From positions 1-55,332 of the forward strand of contig CALVMR010000026.1 of the NCBI GenBank assembly GCA_944346885.1: a stretch of 55,332 nucleotides of DNA. The letters are read 5' to 3'. The translations under genes were made by a program, and so were the position numbers. Positions 44,118 to 53,220 of this stretch are shown piece by piece. The stretch is from an uncultured Clostridia bacterium. Its GTDB lineage: Bacteria > Bacillota > Clostridia > Christensenellales > Borkfalkiaceae. Within the stretch, counting starts at the first letter, position 1. Every line of letters starts with the position of its first letter. The notes under the pieces were generated by a model. It made no database searches, had not been told where the DNA came from, and saw nothing but the letters and a program-made list of their open reading frames with translations.

Positions 44118-45128
44118 TCAATTGCCCAGCATATTTTCGATCGCAATTCCGTATCCCCGCGTCGGGTCGTTCAAAAAAACATGGGTCACCGCCCCGACCA
44201 ACGCGCCGTCCTGCAAAATCGGGCTGCCGCTCATCCCCTGCACGATGCCGCCCGTCTCTTCCAGCAATTCGCTATCCGTCACTTTGAGCACAAAATTTTT
44301 GTTGCCCGCATTCGAGGCGTCCACTTTTACGATGCTGACCGAGTATTCGCGCGGCTGCGTTCCGTCTACCGTGGCATAGATGCTTGCCTGCCCAGGATGC
44401 GCGTCCGTCCCGATCGGGACCGAAGGCAGCTGCGATAGGTCATACTCCTTGGAAAAATTTCCGTAGATACCCGCATCACAGTTTTTATCGGCGACCGCCA
44501 CGCATAGATCGTTCAAAAACAAACCTTTAAGCTCCCCCGCCTTGCCGCGCTCTCCTTTTACGACGTTCACAATGCTGCACCGGTACATGTTTCCCTTGCC
44601 GAGAACGGGAAGCGCAGCCCCCTCTTCTCCCAACACGGCATGGCCGAGCGAGCCGAACCTGCGGCTTCCCTTTTCGATATAGGTGACCGTTCCGATCCCC
44701 GCAACGCTGTCTCGGATCAGCACCCCCAGCTTGTAGCGCCCCGTTACGGCGTCCAAGGCGGGTGTGACCTGCTTTTGCTGCGTACTCTCCCCCTTCTTCA
44801 AAACCATCGGCGCACTGCCGCCGCGGTAAAGGGAGAGCGCCTTCCCGATATCCTCCGCCGTACGGATGTTTACGCCATTAAATTCCACGATCACGCTTCC
44901 GACGGCGATTTCCGCCTCCTTGGCAGGGCATGCCGTACCGTCCTTCGTCAAGATCTCGCAAGTCCCGATGACCTGCGCACCGCCCAAACCGAGCGTAAAC
45001 CCGGCGGGCATGCCGCCCAAACAGACCTCGCGCGGCGCCGCCGCGGCGCCCGTCACACAACAAAAACAGCCAAGCGCCAGCGCACAGACACTTAAAAAGA
45101 CGATCAGCCCTCTTCTGAATCTTCGCAT
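44118..45128 (-). CDS. spoIVB: SpoIVB sporulation signalling serine protease
   Basis: A 336-residue S55-family protease with a signal anchor (~7-30), a PDZ domain (~45-120) and a peptidase domain with His163 (SLGHAV) and the Ser of GMSGSP (300-302). In Bacillus it is secreted from the forespore to trigger SpoIVFB and pro-sigma-K processing. It lies downstream of recN as in most spore formers, but the gene after it is deoB and not spo0A. GGAGG is five bases before the ATG at 45128. Confidence 0.95.
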   Translation of the reverse strand: MRRFRRGLIVFLSVCALALGCFCCVTGAAAAPREVCLGGMPAGFTLGLGGAQVIGTCEILTKDGTACPAKEAEIAVGSVIVEFNGVNIRTAEDIGKALSLYRGGSAPMVLKKGESTQQKQVTPALDAVTGRYKLGVLIRDSVAGIGTVTYIEKGSRRFGSLGHAVLGEEGAALPVLGKGNMYRCSIVNVVKGERGKAGELKGLFLNDLCVAVADKNCDAGIYGNFSKEYDLSQLPSVPIGTDAHPGQASIYATVDGTQPREYSVSIVKVDASNAGNKNFVLKVTDSELLEETGGIVQGMSGSPILQDGALVGAVTHVFLNDPTRGYGIAIENMLGN

Positions 45129-45429
45129 CCGAACCTCCGAAATCCCGTATGCTTTTACTTTGCGCAATCGGATACGGATTATACCAAGCAAAAAAGCGAA
45201 GACGAAACGCACCCGAATAGGGCTCTTTTACAGAAAAAAAGAAGCCGCTTTTACGGCTCCTCCTATACACAAAAACATAACACGTTTTTTACGACTCCCG
45301 GCAACATTCAAAATGAAATGCCTCATGTTTTTACGTTTTCCGCCGGCGCTCAAAACGATACGCGGCCCGCTTTGATGTGCGCGGAAAAACGCCCCTGCAA
45401 TGCATTCCGCACAGGCGCACGCCGCGCGC
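45129..45429. other. Non-coding interval between spoIVB and recN
   Basis: About 300 bases. It holds a TATAAT (45178-45183, minus) with a poor -35 that may serve spoIVB, and the recN-side terminator at 45234-45260. The remaining ~170 bases next to recN show no gene I can support. Confidence 0.6.
45234..45260 (-). terminator. Terminator downstream of recN
   Basis: Minus strand GGAGCCG-TAAAAG-CGGCTTC followed by seven T. It lies 170 bases past the recN stop and isolates spoIVB from the nadK-argR-recN transcript. Confidence 0.88.
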
Positions 45430-47118
45430 TTACAGCGACGCTTTAAACTCCTTTGCTGCCGCGCACAGCTCATCGGCAAGCGTTTTTGCCGCTTCACCGC
45501 TTCCGCCCAACAAACGCACCAGCTCGCCGCGAAGCGCCTCTTCCTCCAACGGTACGATCGACGTTTTTGTTCTCCCCGCCTCTTCTTCTTTTGCGATCAA
45601 AAAGTTTTTATCCGCCATCGCCACGATCTGCGCCAAATGCGAAACGGCAATGACCTGCTTTCTCTTTGCGATCGCGGCGAATTTTTCCGCGACCGTCCGC
45701 GCCGTTTTTCCGCTGATGCCCGCGTCGATCTCGTCAAAGAGATAGGTCGCCGCCTCTCCTCCGTCCGCCTGCGTTTTGATCGCCAGCATCAAGCGGCTCA
45801 TTTCGCCGCCGCTGATCACCTTGCTCAGCGGTTTGAGCGGCTCTCCCGCATTGGCGGAAAATTGCAGAGAAACGCTGTCCAGCCCGTCTGCCGTCGCCCT
45901 GCCCGCATCCTGCTCCGAATACTGCCGAAACTCCGCGCAAAACCGCGCGTTTTTGATGTTCAGCGTGCGAAGCTCCTGCTCTACGCGGCTGCAAAAGGAC
46001 TCCGAAGCCGCACGGCGCAGACGGGTAAGTTCGCAGCAAAGCGCATAAATGCGGGCAAGATTTTTTTCACGCGCGGCGCTCAGTTTTGCAAGCTCTTCCT
46101 CGCCGTGCGTCAAAAGTTCGTACTCGCGCCCGATCTCCTCGCGGTAAGCCGCGATCTTGGCAATGCTGTCTCCGTATTTCTTTTTGAGCGAATGCAGCAA
46201 ATCCAAGCGGCTTTCCGTCTCCTGCGCCTCGCGCTCGTCGTACTCCTCCCCCTCGCAAAGGGCGGAAACCGTTTCGGCAATATCTTCCGCTTCCAGCGCA
46301 ACGCTCTCCAACCGTTCTTCCAGCTCCGCGCACTCTTTGCTGTACGGAGCAGCCTCCGCCATGCAGCGGCGCGCCGCCCGCAGCGCTTCCGCCGCGGCGC
46401 CCTCGCCGCTCAAAACGGAAGACGCTTCAAAAAGCGCGCGCAGGATGCGCTCGCGGTTGGCATAGAACAGCTTTTTTTCGGCAAGTTCTTCCTCCTCGCC
46501 CTCGCGCAGCGCGGCGTCGTCGATCTCGCGCATCTGGTATTGCAGGATATCGATCCGCCTGCCGCGTTCCCGCTCGTCTCCGCCGAGCGTACGCAGCGCG
46601 CCCGCGATCTCCCTGTTTTCCGCAAGCAGCGCCGCAAGCGCTTCTTTCGGCGCGGCAAGCGCCGCGCCCGCCGCTTTATCCAGCAATTTTAGTTGGTTCG
46701 TCTCGGAAAGTAGTGAAAAATGTTCGCTTTGCCCGTGCACGTCCACGAGCACGGAGGTCACTTTACGAAGCATGGCGGCATTTACCGTGCAACCGTTTAC
46801 CCGAATATCGCCCTTCCCGTCCGCGCGGTACCTTCGGCTTAATATCAGCTCCTCGTCCGCCTCGATCCCAAGCTCATCCAGCACCACAAAAACAGGTGAC
46901 CCGCTCTCCGGCAAAAATACCGCCTGCACAGAACACGCCTCCTCTCCGGAACGGATCATGCTCCGATCCGCCTTGGCACCCAGCACAAAATTAATGCTGT
47001 CTAAGATGACGGATTTCCCCGCGCCCGTTTCCCCGGAAAGCACGTTCAACCCGTCTGAAAATTCAATTTCCGCCCGCTCGATCAGCGCAACGTTTTCCAC
47101 GATCAGTTTTGCCAGCAT
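45430..47118 (-). CDS. recN: DNA repair protein RecN
   Basis: A 562-residue SMC-like ATPase acting early in double-strand-break repair. Walker A GETGAGKSV (29-37), a central pair of coiled coils (~150-390), signature VISGGEMSRLMLAIK and Walker B TYLFDEIDAGISG are intact. Length is typical. It starts 7 bases after the argR stop, in the conserved nadK-argR-recN order. Confidence 0.96.
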   Translation of the reverse strand: MLAKLIVENVALIERAEIEFSDGLNVLSGETGAGKSVILDSINFVLGAKADRSMIRSGEEACSVQAVFLPESGSPVFVVLDELGIEADEELILSRRYRADGKGDIRVNGCTVNAAMLRKVTSVLVDVHGQSEHFSLLSETNQLKLLDKAAGAALAAPKEALAALLAENREIAGALRTLGGDERERGRRIDILQYQMREIDDAALREGEEEELAEKKLFYANRERILRALFEASSVLSGEGAAAEALRAARRCMAEAAPYSKECAELEERLESVALEAEDIAETVSALCEGEEYDEREAQETESRLDLLHSLKKKYGDSIAKIAAYREEIGREYELLTHGEEELAKLSAAREKNLARIYALCCELTRLRRAASESFCSRVEQELRTLNIKNARFCAEFRQYSEQDAGRATADGLDSVSLQFSANAGEPLKPLSKVISGGEMSRLMLAIKTQADGGEAATYLFDEIDAGISGKTARTVAEKFAAIAKRKQVIAVSHLAQIVAMADKNFLIAKEEEAGRTKTSIVPLEEEALRGELVRLLGGSGEAAKTLADELCAAAKEFKASL

Positions 47119-47125
47119 ACCGCAT

Positions 47126-47575
47126 TCACTTCAAATATTCGTTGAGTTTTTCCACAACGATCTTTGCATTTTCCTCGTTTTCGGTCACGATCAAAAGGGT
47201 ATCGTCTCCCGCGATGGATCCGACGATCTCCGGTAGGTTGAGTTTATCCACGATGACGCCCGCATTGCTGCCGTTGCCGCGCAGCGTTTTGACCACAACT
47301 TGGTTGAGCGCCGAACGAACGGAGACCACGCAATCGCGGAACAAGTTGTGCATGCGCGACGAAATTTTATTGTTTGCGTCTTCAATATAGGCATAGCGGT
47401 ACTTTTTTTCCACCCCCGCCACCTTAAAGAGGCGCAGCTCCTTCACGTCGCGCGAGACCGTTGCCTGGGTAACGGCATAATTCCGCTTTGCCAGCTCCGC
47501 ACAAAGCTCTTCCTGCGTTTCAATCTCCTGCGCCGAAATGATCTCTAAGATCGCATCCTGCCTGCCGCTTCGCAT
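47126..47575 (-). CDS. argR: Arginine repressor ArgR/AhrC
   Basis: A 149-residue hexameric repressor. The N-terminal winged helix (~1-70) has the TQATVSRDVKEL recognition helix. The C-terminal oligomer/arginine-binding domain contains GNGSNAGVIVDKLNLPEIVGSIAGDDTLLIV. It controls arginine metabolism genes; none are in view. The ATG at 47575 lies one base after the nadK stop with GGAGCAGG upstream. Confidence 0.94.
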   Translation of the reverse strand: MRSGRQDAILEIISAQEIETQEELCAELAKRNYAVTQATVSRDVKELRLFKVAGVEKKYRYAYIEDANNKISSRMHNLFRDCVVSVRSALNQVVVKTLRGNGSNAGVIVDKLNLPEIVGSIAGDDTLLIVTENEENAKIVVEKLNEYLK

Positions 47576-47576
47576 T

Positions 47577-48389
47577 TCACCTGCTCCATTTGTTGAGTTT
47601 GAACAGCAACTTATCGAAAAAGTTGCCGTCCTTCCGTTTGACGAACCGCACCGAAAAATCCGCCTTGCGCAAACAGATCTCTTCTTTTGCGGAAGGATCG
47701 CAAACATACCTTCCGTCGCAATACAGAGAAAGCGCATTCTCCTCCCCGCCGCGCAACACACGCATCGTGCAGCGGTCATTGTATACGATGGGGCGGTTGT
47801 GCAGAGAGTGCGCGCACACCGGCGTCAAAATAAACGCGGAAAGATCGGGCGTCAAAATCGAGCCGCCCGCCGAAAGCGAATAGGCGGTGGAACCCGTCGG
47901 CGTACTGACGATGATCCCGTCTCCGATAAATTCGTCCACTTTTTTTCCGTCGATCTCCGCCGTAACGGATACAACGTTGTTGTCTGCCTCCGCCGTATAA
48001 TGGCGCTGGAACAGGGCGTCGTTGAGCGCGTAATAGCATGCTTTTCCTACTTGCACGGCGAGCACGCTGCGCTCTTCCGTTTCAAACGGATACCCGTGCG
48101 CGAGCAGCTCTGCCGCTTCTTCCACCTGCTCCCCTTCAAACTGCGTCAAAAAACCGAGGTTCCCCGCGTTGATCCCAAGCAAGCAGACGCCGCGCCGCCC
48201 CGCCTCGATCGCAACTTTTAAAATCGTTCCGTCGCCGCCGAGCACCGCCAAAACGTCAACGTCGCCGATCTCTTCCACCCGCTCGAATACGGCGGGCCGA
48301 ACACCGAGCGCGGCGAGCAGTTTTAACAATTTTTCTTCCACGCGGGCGAACTTAGGCGCCGCCCTGTTGCAAAATACACCGATCTTCAT
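47577..48389 (-). CDS. nadK: NAD kinase
   Basis: A 270-residue enzyme phosphorylating NAD to NADP. GGDGT (51-55), the GINAGNLGFLTQ loop, the ALND substrate motif and STPTGSTAYSLSAGG are present. The start MKIGVFCNR is standard for the family. It lies six bases past a strong -10 box with no ribosome-binding site, so the mRNA is predicted to be leaderless. A further in-frame ATG at 48416 would be upstream of the promoter. Confidence 0.95.
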   Translation of the reverse strand: MKIGVFCNRAAPKFARVEEKLLKLLAALGVRPAVFERVEEIGDVDVLAVLGGDGTILKVAIEAGRRGVCLLGINAGNLGFLTQFEGEQVEEAAELLAHGYPFETEERSVLAVQVGKACYYALNDALFQRHYTAEADNNVVSVTAEIDGKKVDEFIGDGIIVSTPTGSTAYSLSAGGSILTPDLSAFILTPVCAHSLHNRPIVYNDRCTMRVLRGGEENALSLYCDGRYVCDPSAKEEICLRKADFSVRFVKRKDGNFFDKLLFKLNKWSR

Positions 48390-48395
48390 ACCATC

Positions 48396-48424
48396 ATTAT
48401 ACAGCGTTTTATACATTTATGCAA
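48396..48424 (-). promoter_or_regulatory. Promoter of nadK-argR-recN, start at the ATG
   Basis: Minus strand TTGCAT (48419-48424), 17 bases, TATAAT (48396-48401), then GATGGT and the ATG at 48389. It has the same spacing and the same -35 box as the recombinase promoter at 5755-5783. Confidence 0.78.
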
Positions 48425-48468
48425 ATGATTTCCAACATTCGTTTCACAAAAATGCCGAATCAAGCATA

Positions 48469-48499
48469 CCGCCCCGCGGCGACAAGCGCTGCGGGGCGG
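48469..48499 (-). terminator. Hairpin after htpG
   Basis: CCGCCCCGC/GCGGGGCGG arms with a 13-base loop, 16 bases past the htpG stop. The T-run is weak. It separates htpG from the nadK promoter. Confidence 0.65.
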
Positions 48500-48515
48500 C
48501 GGATCTCCCTTTCGG

Positions 48516-50393
48516 TCAGCCGATGAATTTTTCCAACATCCGAACGGTGTTTAAAGAAAAGTTTTCCATCTCCTTCGGAGAGAGCTTTTTATACGAGAGT
48601 TTTGCCAAGTAATACACTTGGCGGGCAACCACCCCCTGCCGCTCTTCGTCCAGCCCCGAAAACGCCTGCACAACGGGGTTTGCCGCATTGAGCACAAGTG
48701 TCATTTCGCCGTCCACATCCGCTCCTTCCATGCCGTAAAAAGCACTCATTTCGCGGAACCGCCGCGAAAACTCGGCAACGTTGATAACGGCGGGGATCTC
48801 TTTGGTCTTGAACCGTTCCACTTTTACGGAGACGCCCTCTACGGAGAGCGCTTTGGAAAACGCCTCCGACAACGCCTTATCCGCCTCCTCGTCGGAAGCC
48901 CCCTCTTTCAACGCCGCATCCACGTCTGCATCGATGCGGAGGAAGCGGAACTTTCCGCTCTCCTTGTATTCGACGTAGCTGATATAATGCGGATCGACAA
49001 AACTGTCGCAGACGATCGCATTCAACCCTGCGGCGCGGAACATGGAGATATACTGCGCCTGCCCTACCTCGTCGGAGACATAATAAACGGTGACCGGCTT
49101 TTCCGCCTCTTTCTTTTCGCCGCCCTCTTCTTTTTCCTGCGCCTCTTTTGCGGCAGGTTCGCCGCCGCTTTGCGCAGGCTGCTGTTCGGCGCGGAACTCT
49201 TCCAAATTCTTATACGTTCCGTTGAGGTCTTTAAAGATGACGATATCTTTTACTTTTGCATAAAAATCTTCGTCCTTCAAGCACCCTACTTTAATGAATA
49301 CGGAGAGATCCGCCCAGCTCGTATCGTACTTTTCGCGGTCGGTTTTGTACAGCCCCGTAAGTTTGTCGGCAACCTTTTTTACGATATGCTTAGAGATCTT
49401 CTGCACCTGCCTGTCGTTCTGCAAAAAGCTGCGCGAGACGTTGAGCGGGATATCGGGGCAATCGATCACGCCGTTCAGCAAGAGCAGATATTCCGGGATC
49501 ACTTCTTTGATGTTATCCGCGATAAATACTTGGTTGCAGTACAGCTTAACTTTTCCGCGCTCCAATTCCACCTTGTTTTTTACCTTAGGAAAATACAGGA
49601 TGCCCTTCAAGCGGAAAGGATAATCCATATTCAAATGGATCCAAAGGAGCGGGTCGTGATAATCGTGAAAGACCTGCCGGTAAAAGGCGAGATACTCCTC
49701 GTCTGTACAATCTTTCGGGTTCTTCAAATAGAGCGGCTGCGTATCGTTGACGGGCTTATCCTCCTCTTTCCCCGCGGGATCGAGATAAATGGGATACGGC
49801 ATGAACGCGCAATATTTTTCCAACAAGCCGCGCACCGTTGCCTGCTCCAAAAATTCCTTTTCTTCCGCGGCGATGTGCATCACGATCTTCGTGCCGCGGC
49901 GGGCATAGTCGCACTCATCAATGGTATACGTGCTCTCCCCGTCAGACTGCCAGTGTACCGCAGGCGCGTCTTCTTTGTAAGACTTCGTATAGATCTCGAT
50001 GTTCTCCGAAATCATGTACGCCGAATAAAAACCAAGCCCGAAGTGCCCGATGATCCCTTCTCCGCCCGCCTTTTCGTACTTGGAAAGGAAGTCTGCCGCG
50101 CCCGAAAACGCGATCTGCGTGATGTATTTTTCCACCTCTTCTTCCGTCATGCCGATTCCGTTGTCTTCAACGGTGAGCGTTTTGGCGGCTTTGTCTACAC
50201 GCACCTCGATGCGCGGCGCGTTTTCATCGGCGGGGCATTCGCCCATGTCCGTCAATTTTTTAAACTTTGTGATCGCATCCGCCGCATTTGCCACGATCTC
50301 CCGCAAAAAAATGTCTTTGTCGGAATACAGCCACTTTTTGATGATCGGCATCATGTTTTCACTTGCGATCTGAATGTTTCCTTGTTTAGCCAT
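48516..50393 (-). CDS. htpG: Molecular chaperone HtpG (Hsp90)
   Basis: A 625-residue Hsp90. The N-terminal GHKL ATPase domain shows LREIVANAADAI, DNGIGMTEEEV and GHFGLGFYSAYM. The middle domain and C-terminal dimerisation domain follow. A charged Glu/Lys-rich insert (~460-490) separates middle segments. AGGAGGTTGTATT precedes the ATG at 50393. No heat-shock operator is visible in the 56-base gap from the upstream gene. Confidence 0.96.
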   Translation of the reverse strand: MAKQGNIQIASENMMPIIKKWLYSDKDIFLREIVANAADAITKFKKLTDMGECPADENAPRIEVRVDKAAKTLTVEDNGIGMTEEEVEKYITQIAFSGAADFLSKYEKAGGEGIIGHFGLGFYSAYMISENIEIYTKSYKEDAPAVHWQSDGESTYTIDECDYARRGTKIVMHIAAEEKEFLEQATVRGLLEKYCAFMPYPIYLDPAGKEEDKPVNDTQPLYLKNPKDCTDEEYLAFYRQVFHDYHDPLLWIHLNMDYPFRLKGILYFPKVKNKVELERGKVKLYCNQVFIADNIKEVIPEYLLLLNGVIDCPDIPLNVSRSFLQNDRQVQKISKHIVKKVADKLTGLYKTDREKYDTSWADLSVFIKVGCLKDEDFYAKVKDIVIFKDLNGTYKNLEEFRAEQQPAQSGGEPAAKEAQEKEEGGEKKEAEKPVTVYYVSDEVGQAQYISMFRAAGLNAIVCDSFVDPHYISYVEYKESGKFRFLRIDADVDAALKEGASDEEADKALSEAFSKALSVEGVSVKVERFKTKEIPAVINVAEFSRRFREMSAFYGMEGADVDGEMTLVLNAANPVVQAFSGLDEERQGVVARQVYYLAKLSYKKLSPKEMENFSLNTVRMLEKFIG

Positions 50394-50412
50394 AATACAA
50401 CCTCCTGTAAAC

Positions 50413-50439
50413 AAAAGCCCCGCGGCTGCGGGGCTTTTT
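50413..50439 (-). terminator. Terminator after ispH-rpsA
   Basis: Minus strand AAAAGCCCCGC-AGCC-GCGGGGCTTTT. The T-run is four bases. It lies just before the htpG ribosome-binding site, so partial read-through could feed htpG. Confidence 0.8.
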
Positions 50440-50449
50440 GACTTTCTTT

Positions 50450-52558
50450 TTATTGATCGGAATTTTTGTTTTGCAGCATCTCTGCGATGGAAGCTCCGCC
50501 TGCGCCGCCTTCCGACCATTCATGCATGCCGTCGTCCTCGTGATCGTCCCGATACGAACGGGAAGATTTACGGCCGCGGCGCTCGCCGCGCCCTTCTTCG
50601 TCGCGGCGGCTGCGAACGTGCGTCACTTCGGGTTCGGGCAGCAGCGCCTTGATAGAGAGCGTCATTTTTTTGTTTGCGGGATCCAGCACCAAAATCTTTG
50701 CGTCGATCTCTTCGCCGATGGAGAGCACCGAAGTCGGATTTTCCAGCCACTCGTGGGAGATCTGTGAAACGTGCACAAGCCCGTCGATCCCGTTTTCCAC
50801 TTCAACAAACGCCCCGAACGGTACGATGCGCACAACTTTGCCGTGCACGATATCGCCCTCGGCATACTTTTCGGAAACAAGGTCCCAAGGCTGGGGCTGC
50901 AACTGCTTGTAGCCGATGGATACTTTTTTGTTCTGCTCGTCCACTTTGAGCACTTTGAAATTGTAGACCTTGCCGATCTCCAACACTTCGTTGACGCTCT
51001 TAACGCCCGTCCACGAAAGATCGGAAATGTGCGCAAGGCAATCAAACCCGTTCACCGAAACGAAAGCACCGAAATTCGTGATGCGCTCAACTTTGCCTTC
51101 CACCACGTCGCCGACGTGCACATTCGCAAAAAACTCCGCTTCGCGCTCGGCTTTGAGCTGCTCGCGGGCGGCGCGCTCCTCTTCGAGCACGACGCGCTGG
51201 GAAGCGATGATCTCCTTTTTGCGGTCCGAACGTTTGATCTCCAACGCTTTGAGGCGGAGCTTTTTGCCAACGTATTTGTCAAGCTCCTTCACGTACCCCA
51301 TGCGGATCTCCTTGGCGGGAACAAACACGGTGTAGGTACCCATAGACCCGGTCAAACCGCCCTTGTTAAAGCCCGTGCAGGTGATGTCGAACTCTTCGCC
51401 GCCGCTGATGGATTCGATTTTTTCCTCTTCCTCTTTGATCTTGGCAATGATCTTCTGCGAAATTTTAACGGGGTTGACGGAAGTGACCATCACTTCGATC
51501 TCCTCGCCTACCTTTGCCGCATACTCTTCCTTGCTGTATGTTTCGCATTCCAGTTCTTCTTTTTCAAGGAGTGTCTCCTTTTTGAAGAACGGGAGCAGAA
51601 CGGCGACGCCCTCCTCGGTTGCGGAAGAGATGATCGCTGTCACGAGCTGACCTTTTTTCAGCTTGTGCCCGTCCTCCATCTTGGCAACGACCTCGTCCAT
51701 GACATTGTTCGTTGCGTTCACTTCTGTGTTGTTTTCCATCTTAAAAAGAACCTCCTGCGTTTGCGCATCCGGCGTGGAAGCACCGGATACTATGCCTACA
51801 TTTTTAAAATTTTTCAAAAGTTCCGGGCGGAAAGAAGCCGCGTCCGCCAAGCGGAACACATTGGCGCAACGGCTGCGGCAGATCTCGTACAAACGGTTTG
51901 TATTGCTGCTGTTGCTCCCGCCGATCACGAGCATCGCATCGCAAGCTGCGGCAAGCGCTGCCGCCTCCTCCTGACGCTCCTTAGTAGTATAGCAAATTGT
52001 TTTAAAAATCTCAACTGTTTTTTCACAGACTTTTGAAACAATTTTGACTATTTTTCCGAAAATCTCCTCCGAACATGTGGTCTGCGCCACGATCACCACG
52101 TCTTTTCCCGCAAACGCCGCGGGATCGGGCGTATCCTCCACGCCGACAACGACGGCGTGCCCGTCGCTCCACCCGACCAGCCCGATCACCTCCGGATGCG
52201 AACGCTCGCCCGCGATCACGACCGTTTTCCTCTCCTGCGCAGCACGCTGCACGATGCGCTGCGTGCGCCGCACGAACGGGCAGGTACAATCTTCCACGCG
52301 CAGCCCGCGTTCGGCGCAGCGCGCGTACACTTCTTTTCCCACCCCGTGCGAACGCAGGATGAGCACAGCCCCTTGCGGGACTTCTTCCACCGACGCGACG
52401 GTGACGATGCCGCGCCGCGCAATGGATTCGGTAACGAGCCTGTTGTGAACGAGCTCGCCCAAAACGTACACGCCGCTTCCCGCCAGCCGCTCCGCCGTTT
52501 CCACGGCATGGCGCACGCCCTTGCAAAACCCGCTGCTCTTTGCGACGGTAACCTTCAT
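50450..52558 (-). CDS. ispH: HMBPP reductase IspH fused to ribosomal protein S1
   Basis: A 702-residue fusion known from Clostridia. Residues ~1-285 are IspH: iron-sulfur Cys12 (SGFCKGV), Cys in EDCTCPFV and in KTICYTT, ERSHPE with the catalytic Glu, and GGSNSSNT. It makes IPP/DMAPP in the MEP pathway. Residues ~300-640 hold four S1 RNA-binding repeats (for example ERITNFGAFVSVNGFDCLAH and VRIVPFGAFVEVENGIDGLVH). The tail (~640-702) is Arg/Asp/Gly-rich. The start at 52558 overlaps plsC as ATGA. Confidence 0.96.
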   Translation of the reverse strand: MKVTVAKSSGFCKGVRHAVETAERLAGSGVYVLGELVHNRLVTESIARRGIVTVASVEEVPQGAVLILRSHGVGKEVYARCAERGLRVEDCTCPFVRRTQRIVQRAAQERKTVVIAGERSHPEVIGLVGWSDGHAVVVGVEDTPDPAAFAGKDVVIVAQTTCSEEIFGKIVKIVSKVCEKTVEIFKTICYTTKERQEEAAALAAACDAMLVIGGSNSSNTNRLYEICRSRCANVFRLADAASFRPELLKNFKNVGIVSGASTPDAQTQEVLFKMENNTEVNATNNVMDEVVAKMEDGHKLKKGQLVTAIISSATEEGVAVLLPFFKKETLLEKEELECETYSKEEYAAKVGEEIEVMVTSVNPVKISQKIIAKIKEEEEKIESISGGEEFDITCTGFNKGGLTGSMGTYTVFVPAKEIRMGYVKELDKYVGKKLRLKALEIKRSDRKKEIIASQRVVLEEERAAREQLKAEREAEFFANVHVGDVVEGKVERITNFGAFVSVNGFDCLAHISDLSWTGVKSVNEVLEIGKVYNFKVLKVDEQNKKVSIGYKQLQPQPWDLVSEKYAEGDIVHGKVVRIVPFGAFVEVENGIDGLVHVSQISHEWLENPTSVLSIGEEIDAKILVLDPANKKMTLSIKALLPEPEVTHVRSRRDEEGRGERRGRKSSRSYRDDHEDDGMHEWSEGGAGGASIAEMLQNKNSDQ

Positions 52559-53220
52559 TCGCCGCCTCTCTCCGCTTTTTTGCGGTTCTTCCGCGCCCGT
52601 TTTTCCGCGCGCGCCGCTTCCTGCGCCGCAAGATAATCGCGCCGCGTTGCCAACATGCGCTCGCGCAGCATGTTCTCCGCTTCGGCATACTCGTCGGAAG
52701 ACATGTGCCGATCGTAATACGCCGAAAAATCGACCGCATCGCCCACTATGACCTTGGTGCGGCGAAACAGCCGCGTTTTGCGAAGGCACATCACGGGATA
52801 CACCGGCACTTTTGCACGGATGGCAAACAGCGCCGCCCCGCTTTTGAGCGGAAGCAGCTCAACGTCCTTAGTTTTATTCCGCGTTCCCTCCGGGAACATG
52901 GCGATCTTTTCCCCTTTTTTCAAATAGCGCAGCGCCGCCAAAACCGCTTTTGCGTCCGTGCCGTCGCGGGAAACGGGGATCGCCTCCACGACCTTGCACA
53001 AATACCCGATGAACTTATTTTCAAACAGCTCTTGCTTGGCGATAAAGTGCACCCGTTCGCGGGTAACGCACGCCATGTGGACGATATCCCAAATGCGGTA
53101 GTGATTGCCGACGATCACGCATGCCCCCGCCTGCACTTTTTCCTTGCCAACCAGCTTGTACGGGAACACGATCTGCACAAACGCATTGAGAACTTTTTTT
53201 AAGAAACCGTATCCGCTCAT
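52555..53220 (-). CDS. plsC: 1-acyl-sn-glycerol-3-phosphate acyltransferase
   Basis: A 221-residue PlsC-family acyltransferase making phosphatidic acid at the membrane. Motif I reads NHYRIWD (H-x4-D), motif II RDGTDAKAV and motif III FPEGTRN. An N-terminal hydrophobic part is short; the C-terminus is strongly basic (EKRARKNRKKAE). The ATG overlaps the cmk stop. The cmk-plsC-ispH/rpsA order is a standard Firmicute cluster. Confidence 0.95.
   Translation of the reverse strand: MSGYGFLKKVLNAFVQIVFPYKLVGKEKVQAGACVIVGNHYRIWDIVHMACVTRERVHFIAKQELFENKFIGYLCKVVEAIPVSRDGTDAKAVLAALRYLKKGEKIAMFPEGTRNKTKDVELLPLKSGAALFAIRAKVPVYPVMCLRKTRLFRRTKVIVGDAVDFSAYYDRHMSSDEYAEAENMLRERMLATRRDYLAAQEAARAEKRARKNRKKAERGGE

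Noticed and set aside
45228..45326. A 32-codon minus-strand frame between recN and spoIVB
   Set aside because: It covers the recN terminator and has no ribosome-binding site.
50450..52558. IspH-S1 fusion as a new architecture
   Set aside because: This bifunctional gene is well known in Clostridia.
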